From Agriotes lineatus (Eukaryota; Arthropoda; Insecta; Coleoptera; Elateridae): 64,000 nucleotides of DNA. Each line of letters begins with the position of its first letter. The stretch's first letter is position 1. This document shows, one piece after another, positions 22,661-34,610 of this stretch. The stretch is from assembly GCA_940337035.1 (NCBI GenBank), contig CALNHX010003637.1:62001-126000 (forward strand), read 5' to 3'. The translations under genes and the position numbers were made by a program. The notes below the pieces were generated by a model, which was given only the letters and a program-made list of their open reading frames with translations, had not been told where the DNA came from and ran no database searches.

Positions 22661-24850
22661 CCGTCAACCGGGGCTAAGTGAATTTGCTGGGCCAAAGTGG
22701 ATCACAACTTTCTGCTGTATTAAAAATGCACAATCGAAAACCTGTAACGTGCTTGCCAGTTTTGCCGGTGCAAGTCAGTCTTGTCTTTATCTATGAGTCA
22801 GTCTAACACAGAATGGTGGTTGTGCTCACGTGTTAATTTTCATAAACAAAGGTAAGTTTGCATAAAACACTATACATTCTAAAATTCCGAAATGTAGATT
22901 TACCGAAACCTCAAAATTCGTTTATTTGCATAGACGATCTGTTAATATTTATGTGTATTTGACCCGCGCATATCCATAACCTAACATCTGACGTAGAATA
23001 AAGAACCGGCAAGATCTTTGTTTTAAAGGGGAGCCCTTGTGGGATTTTTTGAATGAACTGATGTCACTTCTTGGGACAAAGTAGATCTCATCAAAAAAAT
23101 TGTTTTTAGTCCCCTAATCCTCTTTTATTATTAAAATGGTTGATGCATTTTATTAAAATTTTTGGTATTTCCAGTGTCGTTTCATATGGAGATTAGGGGA
23201 AAGTTTTCAAAGTAGAAACTGAACGTTTTTGTTTTACAAATTTGTTCCAGATGGTTCGTAAATATCAAAAGAAACTAGGCAAATACGGCAAAAGGAGCTA
23301 CGACCCCGTGCATCAATAAAGTGTTGACCGTTTACCACCTTATGTTGTCTATACGGCAAAACACATGTATGAGGGCTGGAAAGAAGGTGGCCTCGATGGT
23401 TCAAGGTACAATAGAACTTTAAGTGGCTGGTTTGATTGTGATGTCTTCGAAGATTGGTTCTTTTCCATAATGCTATCCTATTTTACGAAGGTCGATGGAA
23501 AAAAAGTTTTAATCGGTGATAATTTGAGCAGTTATATCACAGTAAACGTTCTCCAGATATGCGAGAATAACGACATCCGTTTCGTTCTATTGACAACAAA
23601 TTCAACTCACATGCTACAGCCATTGGACGTAGCTCATTATGCACTGCTCAAACGTAAGTAGAGAGAAGTCATGGAGGAGTGGAAATTGAAGAATCCTGAG
23701 GTTTTACCCAAGACAATTTTTCTCGCCAAACTTAAAAATGCTGTTTTGAGACTCGGGCAACACTTGAGTGAAAATGCTCAAGCTGGGTCCAAAGCCTGTG
23801 GAATTGTGCCTTTTGAGACAGAAGCAGTTTTATCAAAGATTAAAACAAAAAATGGGATTCAAGAAGCACGGAATTCCTGGACAGATGTAATCGTAAACCA
23901 TGTGGACCAACTGAAGACCGGCTATGCCACTACACCAAAAAGGGGCAAGAAGATGTCTGTACTTGCTGGGGAAAGCATTGGTGTCTCCGACCTAGCTGTA
24001 AAAAGACCTGAAAAGGGAAAGCAGGTTAAGAAAAAAACATTAAGAAGATTAGAAGTCCCAGCATCAGTAGTGCCAGTGATATCAATGATCGCGATATCGA
24101 TGCTGATTTTGACGAGATTGAGGAAGATGAGGATCTACAAACTGGTATTATAAGAAATGCTGCAAAATATATGAACAGCATGTACGAAATTGGTGAATCA
24201 TCTAAGACCATAACAAAACCAGACCCAGTTCCGGAAACCTTTGAAAAGGACGAATTTATTATTGCAAAGTTTGAGACTAATAAACGAGACCGTCACTTCA
24301 TTGGAAAGATTGTGGAGGTGGGTGAAGAAGAATTTACTGTTAGCACTTTGCAAAAGAAGAGCTGAACCAAAGAATATCTTCATTTATCCTCAGAATATAG
24401 ATATTGCCTCCATATTGCGTGGGCAAATAGTGAGGAAAATCACAATTAAACATTCCCGAAGAAGTCGCTACGTCTTTCACCTGAGGAACAACGAAGCAGA
24501 AATCTTGTGTGTTTTTATCTATTTTTTTGAGTTCTTTGTTAGTATTTTTCATTAATTTTTCGTTATGCCTAGGTATATTTTATAAGTAGGTACCTACCTA
24601 CCAACAGAATTTAATTTTTTGTTGATAAAGACATATTTTGACTGTATAGACAGAGACTGAGAATAAAGGACTTCTTTTTGAAGTTTTCCATTGATTTTAA
24701 TGATTTACATTGATTTTTTCCCTACGAAATCTTTCAATTTTTATTTAATTTTGATGCACTTTATCCAGCATATTATGTTTAAAGTTAAATTTGTATGATT
24801 TTAAATGTGTGATTCACTTTACCCGGAATTATGGATAAAGTGGATCACTA
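22661..24850 (+). mobile_element. pogo-B, internally deleted pogo-type element
   Basis: The left end after TA (22659-22660) is CCGTCAACCGGGGCTAAGTG, with AAAGTGGATCAC further in. The right side contains GTGATTCACTTTACCCGG and AAAGTGGATCACTATA, the same words in inverted order. The right boundary is approximate. It carries a transposase that has lost its N-terminal half. Confidence 0.6.
23251..24365 (+). pseudogene. pogo-type transposase (pogo-B), N-terminal half deleted
   Basis: It begins MVRKYQKKLGKYGKRSYDP, the normal pogo N-terminus, then hits a stop after HQ and jumps straight to the second half of the DDE_1 domain (RYNRTLSGWF, VLIGDNLSSY with the second Asp, STHMLQPLDVAHY with the third). 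Both HTH domains and the first Asp are gone, so an internal deletion removed several hundred codons. A TAG at 23659 (LLKRK-stop) and a frameshift near 24050-24150 break the remainder. The C-terminal segment (PETFEKDEFIIAKFETNKRD) matches the tail domain of pogo-A. Confidence 0.75.
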
Positions 24851-26023
24851 TACTATAGGGCAGGCCACGAAACGTGTAGCCGCTGACAAATTTTGAATGC
24901 AACCCAAATTACAGATATCATTGCCACCTAGACTGCCTCATTTATTATGAGGCAAAAACAGATCACAGTAATATCATGAACGCTGACACATGACAACTGT
25001 CACAGAATTAATTCGAGAACGACACATTTTTATTTTCATACATGTACAGGAAACAAACTCAACCAAACATAAAAAATTAAATAACTTTATGGTCGTGTAT
25101 AATAAATACAATATTTTTTTCTATAGCAAGAACATTAACAATTTCAAAAGAAAATAATGACAGTCAATCACATTTCAAAATGTCAGTAGCTAGATTGGGT
25201 TGCTACGATAATACGAAGCTGTAATATTTAATTTAAACAAGTTAGAAAATTAAATTACTTTATCTATCCTTGATGTTAAAGTGCTACTTTATCTACCCTT
25301 CTGTTAAAGTAAAACTTGACCTTTTGTTTTGAGTTGATAAAAGCACACTTTAACATGTGCTATAGAAAAAAATTATAAATTCCCTGTTTTAAATTATCAA
25401 CAGTAATATCCCAAGTGCATTAAATTAGCCGATTAAATTTTGACGTTTTCTGTCTGAATGTTGTGCTAAGAAATATGTCGCTCAACAAGAATCCTGAAGA
25501 CAGTTGGAATTCTTCTTCTAATAACGTTGATTCTGACTGCTCCTTTTCATCCACGTTAGAGGCCAACATATCGTGAGTAATACAGTTCTTTTCCTCATCA
25601 AGTTGTAGAGGGGTGGCTAGACATGTCTCGGAACCTTCTTGTGCATTTTTATTAACTGTAAAAATTACAGCGGAATGTTTGCCTAAAATATACAATCGTA
25701 AGTGATATTTAATATCAAGGGCAGTGGGGTGGTCGTTTTGACAGCCCATTCCGCTAACATAAGAAAATAAGTTCTCAACTACGTCCTGATTTAGATGGTA
25801 CATGAGTATCTACTCTAAATCGTACTTTGATTTTAGATAGATAATTTATTTACATACAAAAAAAGATACAAAATATACATACACAATATATATACAATAT
25901 GAAATACATACGATAGGTAGGTACCTAGGTGTTGGAGTACTTGTATGTATCAGAGAGTAGTATTTCTATATAATATTCAAATAGAACTAAAATACACATT
26001 TTTAAATTACATTTTTATAGTAT

Positions 26024-26415
26024 ATTATGATACTAGTGTATAAGTACACTTTTAAAGCACGTGCGACGAGTTTTAAAGCACAACGCGCGAGCGGAGTGCT
26101 TTCAACGTCGCCAGTCCTTTAATGGATCTTATACACGTGCATCATACGCTATTTTTTCTATGATCGTAATAGAAATATAAAAACTTAGTTTGGTGATACT
26201 TTTTTCGTCACATTGTGTTAGATATTCTAGGTTATGTTGATATTCAAACTTACGGCAGAGCGTGTTTTAATAAATTATTAAAACACTCCTCCAATGGCAA
26301 CGTGTTAAAAAGACGTAATTCGAGCACTAATATTAAGAGTGCTATAAACGTCACTTTTGACACTAGAAACTGTGCAAAAAGTTGTCATTTTGACACGATC
26401 GTAGAAAAAATACAT
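26024..26415. repeat. Foldback cluster inside P-1
   Basis: The first palindrome (about 26024-26150) has arms GTGTATAAG...GCGACG...AAAGCAC and the inverse, with a GCGCGAGCGG core. A second inverted pair, CTATTTTTTCTATGATCG (26152) and CGATCGTAGAAAAAATAC (26394), encloses smaller hairpins. No ORF. Confidence 0.55.
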
Positions 26416-26589
26416 TTACATATAAAAGGGCTAGATTATACAAATTTAATTCTAAAATAAAGAGAAGTCACAACTTTCAGCTAATATCTACATTAAAAAG
26501 GAGAGACTACAGGTTATATGCTACAAAACAGATTAGAATTTTCTACAATAAAGAGTTTGCTGTCTGAAAGCATTCCGTTAATATTATGA

Positions 26590-26765
26590 CATCATGAAAT
26601 ATTAAATTGTTCAATTAATATAAACAACTGGTCTATATTCTTATTTATACTTCTAATGTTAATATGGAGGATATTTAAAATTTTGTTATTTACTACAATT
26701 TTTTGTTTTAATATTTTTTCGTTCACAAGTTGGCCGTTCAAGTTTGTTTCAATTAATTTCAGTTG
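26590..26765 (-). pseudogene. Non-LTR retrotransposon endonuclease fragment
   Basis: The minus strand reads NKILNILHINIRSINKNIDQ, the typical first strand of an APE-type endonuclease in LINE ORF2. Stops follow quickly. It sits between two blocks of the P-1 transposase that should be adjacent, so it is an insertion. Upstream limit uncertain. Confidence 0.6.
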
Positions 26766-28971
26766 TCTTACGATATCATCTTGAGATAAACATACACACT
26801 TAACAATGACCGGTTGCTCAGTAACATGCCCTTTTGGAATGGAACAAGTCCTTTGTGTTTTCCGATCCGCAAACGCGAAATGGTGGAATTAACCTCATCG
26901 AGAAGTGCGATTTGTTTTTCAATATCAACTTCACATGCATGGTTTTTACAATCGTACTTGATGGACGTATTAAACAAATCAAACCAACCGTTGATTAAGT
27001 TACCGCAATAGTCAAAAGTTTTTTGATAATAGTTGGCATGCAGGCGCAACTTTTTGTCTTTGACTGCCAGTCACGTTCAAGTGATATTGATTGACTTTAT
27101 ACGTGATTGTAAGTTCTGCGTTAGTTACTGACAATAACTTTTCAAAACAGGATTTGTCAATAATTCTGTTGTCATTATTGAACGTTGATCTAAAAGAGGA
27201 TTCCTCAGAAGCTTCAACAGACGAGGGGCGTCAGCGAAGACAAAAATGTTCATTGATAGATCGTAACGATGCGAGCAAAAACACTGTTGGTCGTGTCCAA
27301 CTCCGAGTTCCGACCAAAAACCAACATTTCCTGGACCCATATCACTAGTAATCGATACAACAGGGAAGCCAGCATTGTACATTTTGGTTGCAATTTCATC
27401 AATGATATTCTTCGTCATTTTTTGATCGTATTTACAAAACTGGGCTGTTTCCAGTTTCCGACCAATCCGCGAGGCATCACTGTCTGACAAGTTTTGTGAG
27501 GATCTAGCTTCTGCTCATTTGTCTTGTCTATACAAATTTGATTGGATATGTAAATCTCATCAAACGACAAAACCGTTAAGCGCTCTAAGGTACTCATGTA
27601 TTCACCTTTAGTCTTCATTAAAGTTATCACATCATCCAAGGTTGCCTGACTCAAGTTCAAGAGCGTAAAGTTGATAAGGCAGCGAATAGGTACCCGTGAG
27701 ATCTCAAACATTGATAAGCTCTGGGCTTACGCTTCTCAATGATATCGCTGCAGCAATTTCTTCTGAAGATCACTTAGCTTTTTTCCTTTCTGGATGCAAG
27801 AACATGATTGCCCAGGCGTGAAGATTTTTCCCAGTACCTTCCGGATCTTCTCTGCTGCACTCTCTTCCGAAGCTTTCTTCTCTCACGCTAAGTCAGCGTT
27901 CTTCGAGTTCCTTCTCCAGAAATAAGATCATAGCCTTGAGGGTTTCCTTCTCCAATAGACAACCGCAACTGCAAACAATACACGTCTTATTAATTCGTAT
28001 TTGTGGAAGTGGATGATTTAGACCATCACAGATCAAAATCTATTTAATTTATGTACTATATGCTAAGAAGAGACAGTCCCTCCTGCATACGTTTTTCCTT
28101 ACTAGCTTGAGATGTCAGGTAAGCTCGATGCACCATCACCCATCAGAGTCTCTGACCTGACCAGATTCTCTGTGATGTTACTTATTTCATCACAATCCAT
28201 CACCGTAGCTAAAATTTCCTCTACTGCAGCCCGTCGTTCCTATTTACCGGCTCGCTCTACACGTTCGTCCAACTTTCGCTTCCTTTTCATTACTAGAATG
28301 TTTGGAGACACTTGGAGGCATGGTTGGAAGGTGTTTGGGAATTCCAACGAGGGTACAGCATCTTGTCTCAAAAATCTTGCTGTTTTTGAAGTGTAATTCA
28401 ACAATTGGTGCTTCAGAGGTACTTCGTAAGCATTACTCGCGTAGTGTATTGAACATATATAAGCTGTATGTGAAGCAAATAGCATACATTAAATACAAAT
28501 TAAACCAAATATTTTCGATTTACCATTTTTGAGGTTAATTTTAGCTTTCTGCTTACAGGGGGTTATCGACCTTTTCGCTACACCAGCATCCTTTGGAAAC
28601 CCGAAATATTTTATTTCGGCACCCTTAGTTTTTTATTGTCATTCTTACAACTCGAAACGGCACAGGACGGCATTATTACTATTAAAAAACTAAACACAAC
28701 GTGTACTCGCTAAATTGACGGCCTCAAGATTCTCTTAGATACTGACTTCACTGCGCAAACACGACGAATTTGGGTCGGCCGTCTAGCACACCACGTTATT
28801 CTCCACCATGGAAATTGCCTTAAATTTCAACAAAACAATACACTGAGATTTCCCGGTGCAGTGCAGCTAACCTTTTAATTTTTAAACGTAAAATTTTGAC
28901 ATTTGAGCTAAGAAACACACCAAAATGCTTGTAAATTCTCACAATAGATGGCCACAGCTGGTGTTCCCTAT

Positions 28972-29015
28972 TAGAGTCCCTGTATATAGTAACATAATAT
29001 TATACAGGGACTCTA
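28972..29015. mobile_element. 44-bp hAT-type micro-element in the right TIR of P-1
   Basis: It consists of two TIRs (TAGAGTCCCTGTATA...TATACAGGGACTCTA) around about 14 bp, flanked by the 8-bp TSD TTCCCTAT (28964-28971 and 29016-29023). This is the same octamer, in the other TIR of P-1, that received the 368-bp MITE. Confidence 0.85.
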
Positions 29016-29664
29016 TTCCCTATGTGCAGGCCATAGTAATTTAGTTGGCCGTGCTAAGACCAGACAGGTCAATCCCCTCTAATTTTCTGTCAACTAGCGA
29101 CAGCAGCGCACCCTTAGCGTCTGCTGGTACTAACCGAAAAAACGCGGCAAATACAAATAAATGTAAAATCGGGTTTAAATTTATATTGTTTGATCTGTTA
29201 TAATGGTTGAGTCAGGTTAGGTAATACAAAACAGTTACATAGCTAGTAGCAACAATTTATTTTAAAATAAAACGTACAAACAGAATAAAAAATATAATTA
29301 AAATTGCACAATAAGTAGGTAATCACAAAACAGACATGAATCACAGTGGGCAGTTTGTGCATAATAAAATTTAATATCAATACTTAAAACTAAAAATAAA
29401 TCAGCATAATGTCAAATAGAAATAAAATAGATAAACAAGAAAAAAGTCTTTCAAAAATCGTAAAACTCTAAAATAACTAAAATATTAAGATATCTAATAC
29501 ATACTAAAAAAATAAAAAAACTTTAAAAATTGCTAAACTCTAAAATAATAAAAAAATCAATATAAGTAAAAAAACAACAAGTTAAAACTAACTTTCAAAA
29601 TAAATCACAATAATGTCAAATAAATACAAAAATAAAACATTAAAATTAAAATAAAGAAAAAAAT

Positions 29665-30345
29665 CTGGTGTGATACACGCACACAACTTCCTTTTACAGT
29701 GATCTTATAATTAGTCAAAAATTTCATTTTTAATTTTTAACCATTTGTTAAAAATTTTCAAAAATTACAAATTCTACAAAAACGGTACAAAATCGAGTGT
29801 TAGTTGAAGAGACAAATTTTCTCTAGAATTTTAAGGTGAATTCAAAAATGTAATAATATACCGGGTGTTTTATTTAAAATAGGAGTTAATAAAAAAAATA
29901 GAAAAAAAAAAAACAAAAGAAACCCACTTTAGAAGTATTCAACTGGAAAATCACCTATCTCACATCAATACACATTAAAAATGTAAGAAAAATGTAAAGT
30001 TTAAAAAAAATCGTTAGAGCCGTTTTTGAAAAAATCGAAAAAAACTGAAAAATCACAAGAGTAAACACCTACTTCCGGTTATGCGATTTTCTTCAAAAGC
30101 TTGCTGTCTCATCTACATAGTACACAAAACTTATATATGAAGTTTCAATGCCATACCTCTTTTCGTTTTTGAGATATTCTGTTCACAGACAGACAGACAC
30201 ACAGACACACAGACAGACACACAGACCAATGAAAAAAAATATGTTTTTTGGGATCAGGGGACTCTAAAACGTGAAGATCTGTTGAAAACTCAATTTCGAA
30301 TTTTTGGGGTGAATCCAATACTTCCTTTATAGTAGTAAAAGGAAG
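29665..30345 (+). repeat. Helentron-like (DINE-1-type) non-autonomous repeat, copy A
   Basis: It begins TCTGGTGTGATACACGC and CACAACTTCCTTTTACAG, contains a CAGACAGACACACAGACA microsatellite (30185-30225), and ends near a CTTCCTTT...AAAAGGAAG hairpin at about 30320-30345. This layout resembles Helentron-derived elements; the assignment is by architecture only. A second, broken copy is at 59410. The P-2 transposase tail runs into it. Confidence 0.5.
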
Positions 30346-30434
30346 TAAAATGGTCAAAACTATAAAAAATATCAACATATGTACATAACAAATATATGTT
30401 AGTAACAAAAAAACATCAGATACAAAAGTATAAA

Positions 30435-33400
30435 TTTTAAAATAATCATAGATTTGTTTTCTGGAGTGCTCTTTGAATTTTTTTTGTCGCGCTTCCCATT
30501 CCCTTTTGTTTATCTGTTCTGTATAATATTTATTTGAAATTAAAAGGAAAGCCTTGTGCAAAAAGCATTTTTTAATTTCATTTCTGTGCATAGTACAGTG
30601 GAACCAGCTAAAATCCAATTGCACCAACAGAACAGAAACAATTTTTTGCTTTATATTAATGCTATGACTAGCTTCTTTTAAAAATAAATATATCAAATCA
30701 TACATTTTTGCTAAACAAAATATTAAATCTTTCTTGACGTATATCAGTCTTTGTTTGGAGTCATATTCCTTAAACATATTGAATGTGTGGTGTGGTTGCA
30801 TCTCATCGCACTGAAATGAGGCCTTACAATCATTACATTCAATTTTTAATAGTGTGATCACTTTTTTAGACAAATAGCCAGCAACGTAAGACATGGCATG
30901 TGTATCAAACTCTTAATCTTTAAGATCGATATTTTGCATACTTGCAATGTTAATTTGAAAAAACTCATTGGCATCATTTTGAATTAGTGGTTTAGCAAAT
31001 GCCTCGTTGTTTTCACTTAAAAAAGTGCGGAGATTGTCCAAAAGACCCTCCGACTGCGTGTGTCTTCGCAATTGCTGCTTGATTCGTGATTTGAAACAAG
31101 ATTATTTACAATATTTGTTTTAAGGGCTGGTTGGAACTGAAAACATGTTGGATTTATGTTCTGCGCCCCACTTTGACGTATAATGCCAAAAAGATTTTCT
31201 AAATTATCTTGTGTTATAGTTCTTGGTTGCAAATAAATAAATCCAACAGCGCGTAGCTCTTTCCAAAGCCCGCGAATGGCTCTAATATTATTTATCCAGC
31301 CCTCTTTACATGTTTTTTTTTGAACAGATGAAAATGAGCCAGAATTTTTTTCGAAACTCCAACTGTCAATGAAAGTAGCATTTCTTGCCAAAATTTTTCG
31401 TGGCTACTATTTTGAGATATACTACAGCGTAAATTAATCCCGTTTGAAGGGAACATTGTCATCCCATTGAAACTATCAAACAATTTGTTCATATTGCTAA
31501 CGAGTTCAGCCGTATCTATTGCTGACGGATGCACTTTGTTACTTGTGACCAAGGATTCTATTCCAACTGCCATAGTATTGCCTAGTGTTTTGGCAGCTAT
31601 GCTTACTTTCATTTTTAATAAACTATTTTTCTGCAAACCAACCAAATACGGACGTTTTATTTTATGCAAAGTTTGGAAACGTTTTGTAGCATCAAACTCA
31701 TATGCATTAATTAAATCTTGAAATTTCGCAGTTCGCCATGTTTTTTTGCTATCTTGAAATTTAATATTATTTTCTAACAACGCGTTTCTAGTGTTTTTCA
31801 AAAGATGAGGTGTATCGAAAAAAGTAAAAATTTTAACATTATTTATGACAAAAAACGGATCATTATAAATTTGCATTTTTTCAGTCTTACTCTGAGTTTC
31901 CTTAATAAGCTGTTTTATGGCAGATCTGTTTGTTGAACCTTGATCACAAATAGTGCATGCAACGTTTAGTCCAATGTTTTGCAAAGCAGGAATAATTTCG
32001 CAGATTAATTGTTTTAAGTCATTGGTTTTAACCGTGTCTTTGGTGAAGTAAAATGCTATTGGCTGCCGCCAACTTTTTCTTAAACCCTGTATCATGAAAA
32101 CTAAAGCATGATCCGCCAACACGTTTTTACGACCTAATGATCCCAAGTCCACGTAACCAATAAACGAATCTGAAAGATGGCAATAGCTCACACCTTCTGA
32201 CAATTTAATTTCGTCAAAAATTAGGCTACAATATCTGTCCAAACGGGGCATTTTATTGACTCTTTGTTTTAGTTTATTTAACATGGCTTCTTTAATCCCC
32301 GCCTGGAATGGAACCTGCCGCAAAAATTTTTGTAAGGTCGATTTTGAGGGTAGTTTCAAAAATCTTAGAAACCGGTAACATTTTGGTCCTCGTTTATATA
32401 TAGCCAAAGCAAAAACTTTATTTTCTGTCGTCCAAGAAGGTTTCTTGTTTTGGCAATTGATAAACTGGGACTTCAAAAACAGGGCTCCGGCTTTATCTAA
32501 ATTGTTTTCTACTGCTGTAAAAAAATCGGTTGTTGACAAATTGTAAAGGGCTTTTAATTTGTCCTAGAAATACGGGAAGCCTGTTTCCTATTAAAATTAT
32601 AATTTTTTTTTCTCGTGTCAACTGCTTTAATGGGCAATCTATATTTTTTTAAATATTTCGTCTGGCTTTTTTACTATTTTGTTCAGATATAAAAGGGAAC
32701 TTACGTTTCACATTATTATTATTATTTAAATGATCGACATTACAGCTGTTTTCTATGGTTTGGCCTAATAAATCGTCTACTTTTTCACAATTTTCTATTT
32801 CTGTCACAGAGCTGTGAGCAGGTAATTCTTTTACAAAAATGGTTGTTTTGCAAATTTGTTTAAAAAATTTTTATCAGTTCCTGTAAAACAGGAAAGATCA
32901 AAGTGATCTTCGCAGAGATACAGAAATAAGGCAAAATAATTATTAAAGCATAACACAAGCGTCTTAAAGATACAACAAGTATGCAATAGGTATCCATTTG
33001 GCTTATAGATATTTATTTTTATTTAATTCCATCTAACATTACCTACACTTTTACAGAAGTATTTAATTGGTTTATTAAATGCTTTTGGACCCAAAGTGCA
33101 TTTTGGTAATAATTAGGAGTAATTTTAACTTATTGCTAAGTATATATAACTATGTATTCTTAAGACTAAAGGTAACATTTTTGTACTTAATTGTTTATTA
33201 TTTATCACTAGGTAACTTATTCCGTTATTCTAACCACTTAACTATTACATCCTATATTTACATATGCTACTCCTATATATTTAGGTACTTATTATATGTG
33301 CTGATTTCTTAACAGGAACAGTTTTAGCTCTTTTTTGAATTTCCGTTCTAGTTTTATCTCTTTTAATGTTTCTGGTATCTTATTGTACAGCTTGGTGCCT

Positions 33401-33985
33401 ATGTACGTTATTCTATTTTTGCCTGTGTTCGTTCTTTGACATCGGAGGTGAAGATTTTTTCTGTTTTTTGTTTGGTGATTATGTACTTGCTTGTTTGTGT
33501 CAATTTTAATATTTGATTTCTTGGTTTTGTTGACTATTGTGTATTGTGGTTATTAGATCAAATTCTAGTCTTGTTTTTACAAGCATCTCTTTCTGATGTA
33601 TAGTTGCTGTCGGTGTTCTAGGGTGTAACTTGTTAAGTGTTTTTTAGTGCTTTACTCTGCATTCTTTGTATTCTTGTTTTGTTGTTTTCTGTAGTATTAC
33701 CCCATATTCCCAGTAGGTAGCTAATATTAGACACTATGAATGAATAATAAATGCTTTTTCGGGTGTTTAAAGGAAGGTAATTTGCCACTCTTCTCAAGGC
33801 ACCTATTAGTGGATTTAGCTTTTTACACAGTTTTTCTACATGAACGTTCCAAGTCAAATGTTTTCATTGCATCAAACCATGTCTTACGTTTTTCGGCATT
33901 TGTCGGAAAAGAAAAAAACCGTTTACTATTCATAGATGGTGGAGCAAAATATTTGCTGTCGCAAAGCATTTATACTTACAATAAG
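30435..33985 (-). pseudogene. P-element (THAP9-like) transposase of P-2
   Basis: The THAP exon at about 33980-33868 reads FAPPSMNSKRFFSFPTNAEK then WFDAM, broken by a LINE insertion at about 33866. A linker exon (32850-32590) follows, then a 415-residue core (32539-31292) with LIFDEIKLSEG (first Asp), ICDQGSTNRS (second Asp) and FFDTPHLLKNTRNALL. The next segment (31391-31017) is in another frame and has TITQDNLENLFGIIRQSGAQN. After a TAA near 30915 the tail contains MSYVAGYLSKK. The family uses a GTP-binding insertion inside an RNase-H fold. Frameshift, stop and LINE insertion make it inactive, though the core is better kept than in P-1. Confidence 0.85.
33300..33866 (-). pseudogene. Non-LTR retrotransposon reverse transcriptase C-terminal fragment
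   Basis: The minus strand reads TWNVHVEKLCKKLNPLIG...RKSIYYSFIVSNISYLLGIW, the thumb-region signature of LINE reverse transcriptases. A short C-terminal tail is readable toward 33300. It is a 5'-truncated insertion splitting the P-2 THAP exon. Confidence 0.7.
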
Positions 33986-34089
33986 GTCCCATTTTGAGTA
34001 TCTTTGATATGCAACCACACAAAACTATTACTATTATCTACATAGATATATACATATTTACAGTGGAGATTCATAATCGAGTACCCATT

Positions 34090-34610
34090 GTTGTACCCGC
34101 AAAAGTCAAAATGAAAAAATTAATGGTGTAGGTACTGAAGAGATGGTGTAATTACCCCAAATCCAAACTCCATGGTGGCAATTAAAATTGTTGGGCTTGG
34201 GCCAGTTGTAAATAGCTCAGCAGCGGGCAACAAGTTGTTTACGACTTTGAGGCAGCTTTGAGGTTTCTCACAATTGTCACCTAAAATGAATACATAGGAA
34301 AATAAGTACTCCTACTTGATTTCACATAGTACAAATAAATTGCTTACCTTTAACGATAATGTTCTTAATTAAGACGAGTCGAAAAAAATAAATGGTGTAG
34401 TAGTAATGGTGAAATTACCATAATCCGAACTGTTGGGCTTGGGCACGCTTGGGCCAGTTGTAATTAGCAAGTTTTTTTCGACGTTGAAATTTCTCACAAT
34501 TCTCACCTAAAATGAATACATAGAAAAATAAGCACTCGTACTTGATTTCACATAGTACAAATAAATTGCTTACCTTTAACGATAATGTTCGTAATTAAAC
34601 ACAAAATTCA
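34090..34610. repeat. Tandem duplication of about 270-290 bp in the P-2 5' region
   Basis: Two similar blocks share GTTGGGCTTGGG, TCACCTAAAATGAATACATA and AAATTGCTTACCTTTAACGA. Each ends in a minus-strand GTAAGC donor-like site, so an upstream exon may have been duplicated. No clear coding reading. Confidence 0.65.

Larger units (their letters stand above)
25420..28673 (-). pseudogene. P-element (THAP9-like) transposase of P-1
   Basis: A THAP zinc finger starts at 28673 (MPSCAVSSCKNDNKKL) and is frameshifted before KYFGFPKDAG. Further fragments in order: 27711-27415 with SFDEIYIS (first catalytic Asp region); 27490-27125 with ITSDMGPGN (second Asp) and FADAPRLLKLLRNPLL, the segment next to the P-specific insertion domain; 27049-26768 ending PFQKGMLLSNRSLL; and 25803-25420 with LNQDVVENLFSYVSGMGCQN, the conserved C-terminal block. 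A LINE fragment and foldbacks (about 25.85-26.76 kb) separate the last two. Multiple frameshifts; non-functional. Confidence 0.8.
16298..29053 (-). mobile_element. P element P-1, nested in the terminus of P-2
   Basis: The ends are CATGGCCAACTAAATTA on the left and CACGGCCAACTAAATTA read inward from the right, continuing with CTATGGCCTGCACATAGGG on both sides. The flanking CTAAGAC (16291-16297 and 29054-29060) is the TSD; it is 7-9 bp depending on how shared bases are assigned, compatible with the 8 bp of P elements. Each TIR has been hit by a hAT-type MITE at the same octamer, ATAGGGAA. Contains pB3, pogo-B and a decayed THAP/P transposase. Confidence 0.82.

Noticed and set aside
30170..30235. 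Repeat-encoded Cys-rich peptide at the end of the P-2 transposase ORF (VCLSVCLCVCLSV)
   Set aside because: It is the translated CAGACA microsatellite of the Helentron-like repeat, not a real protein tail.
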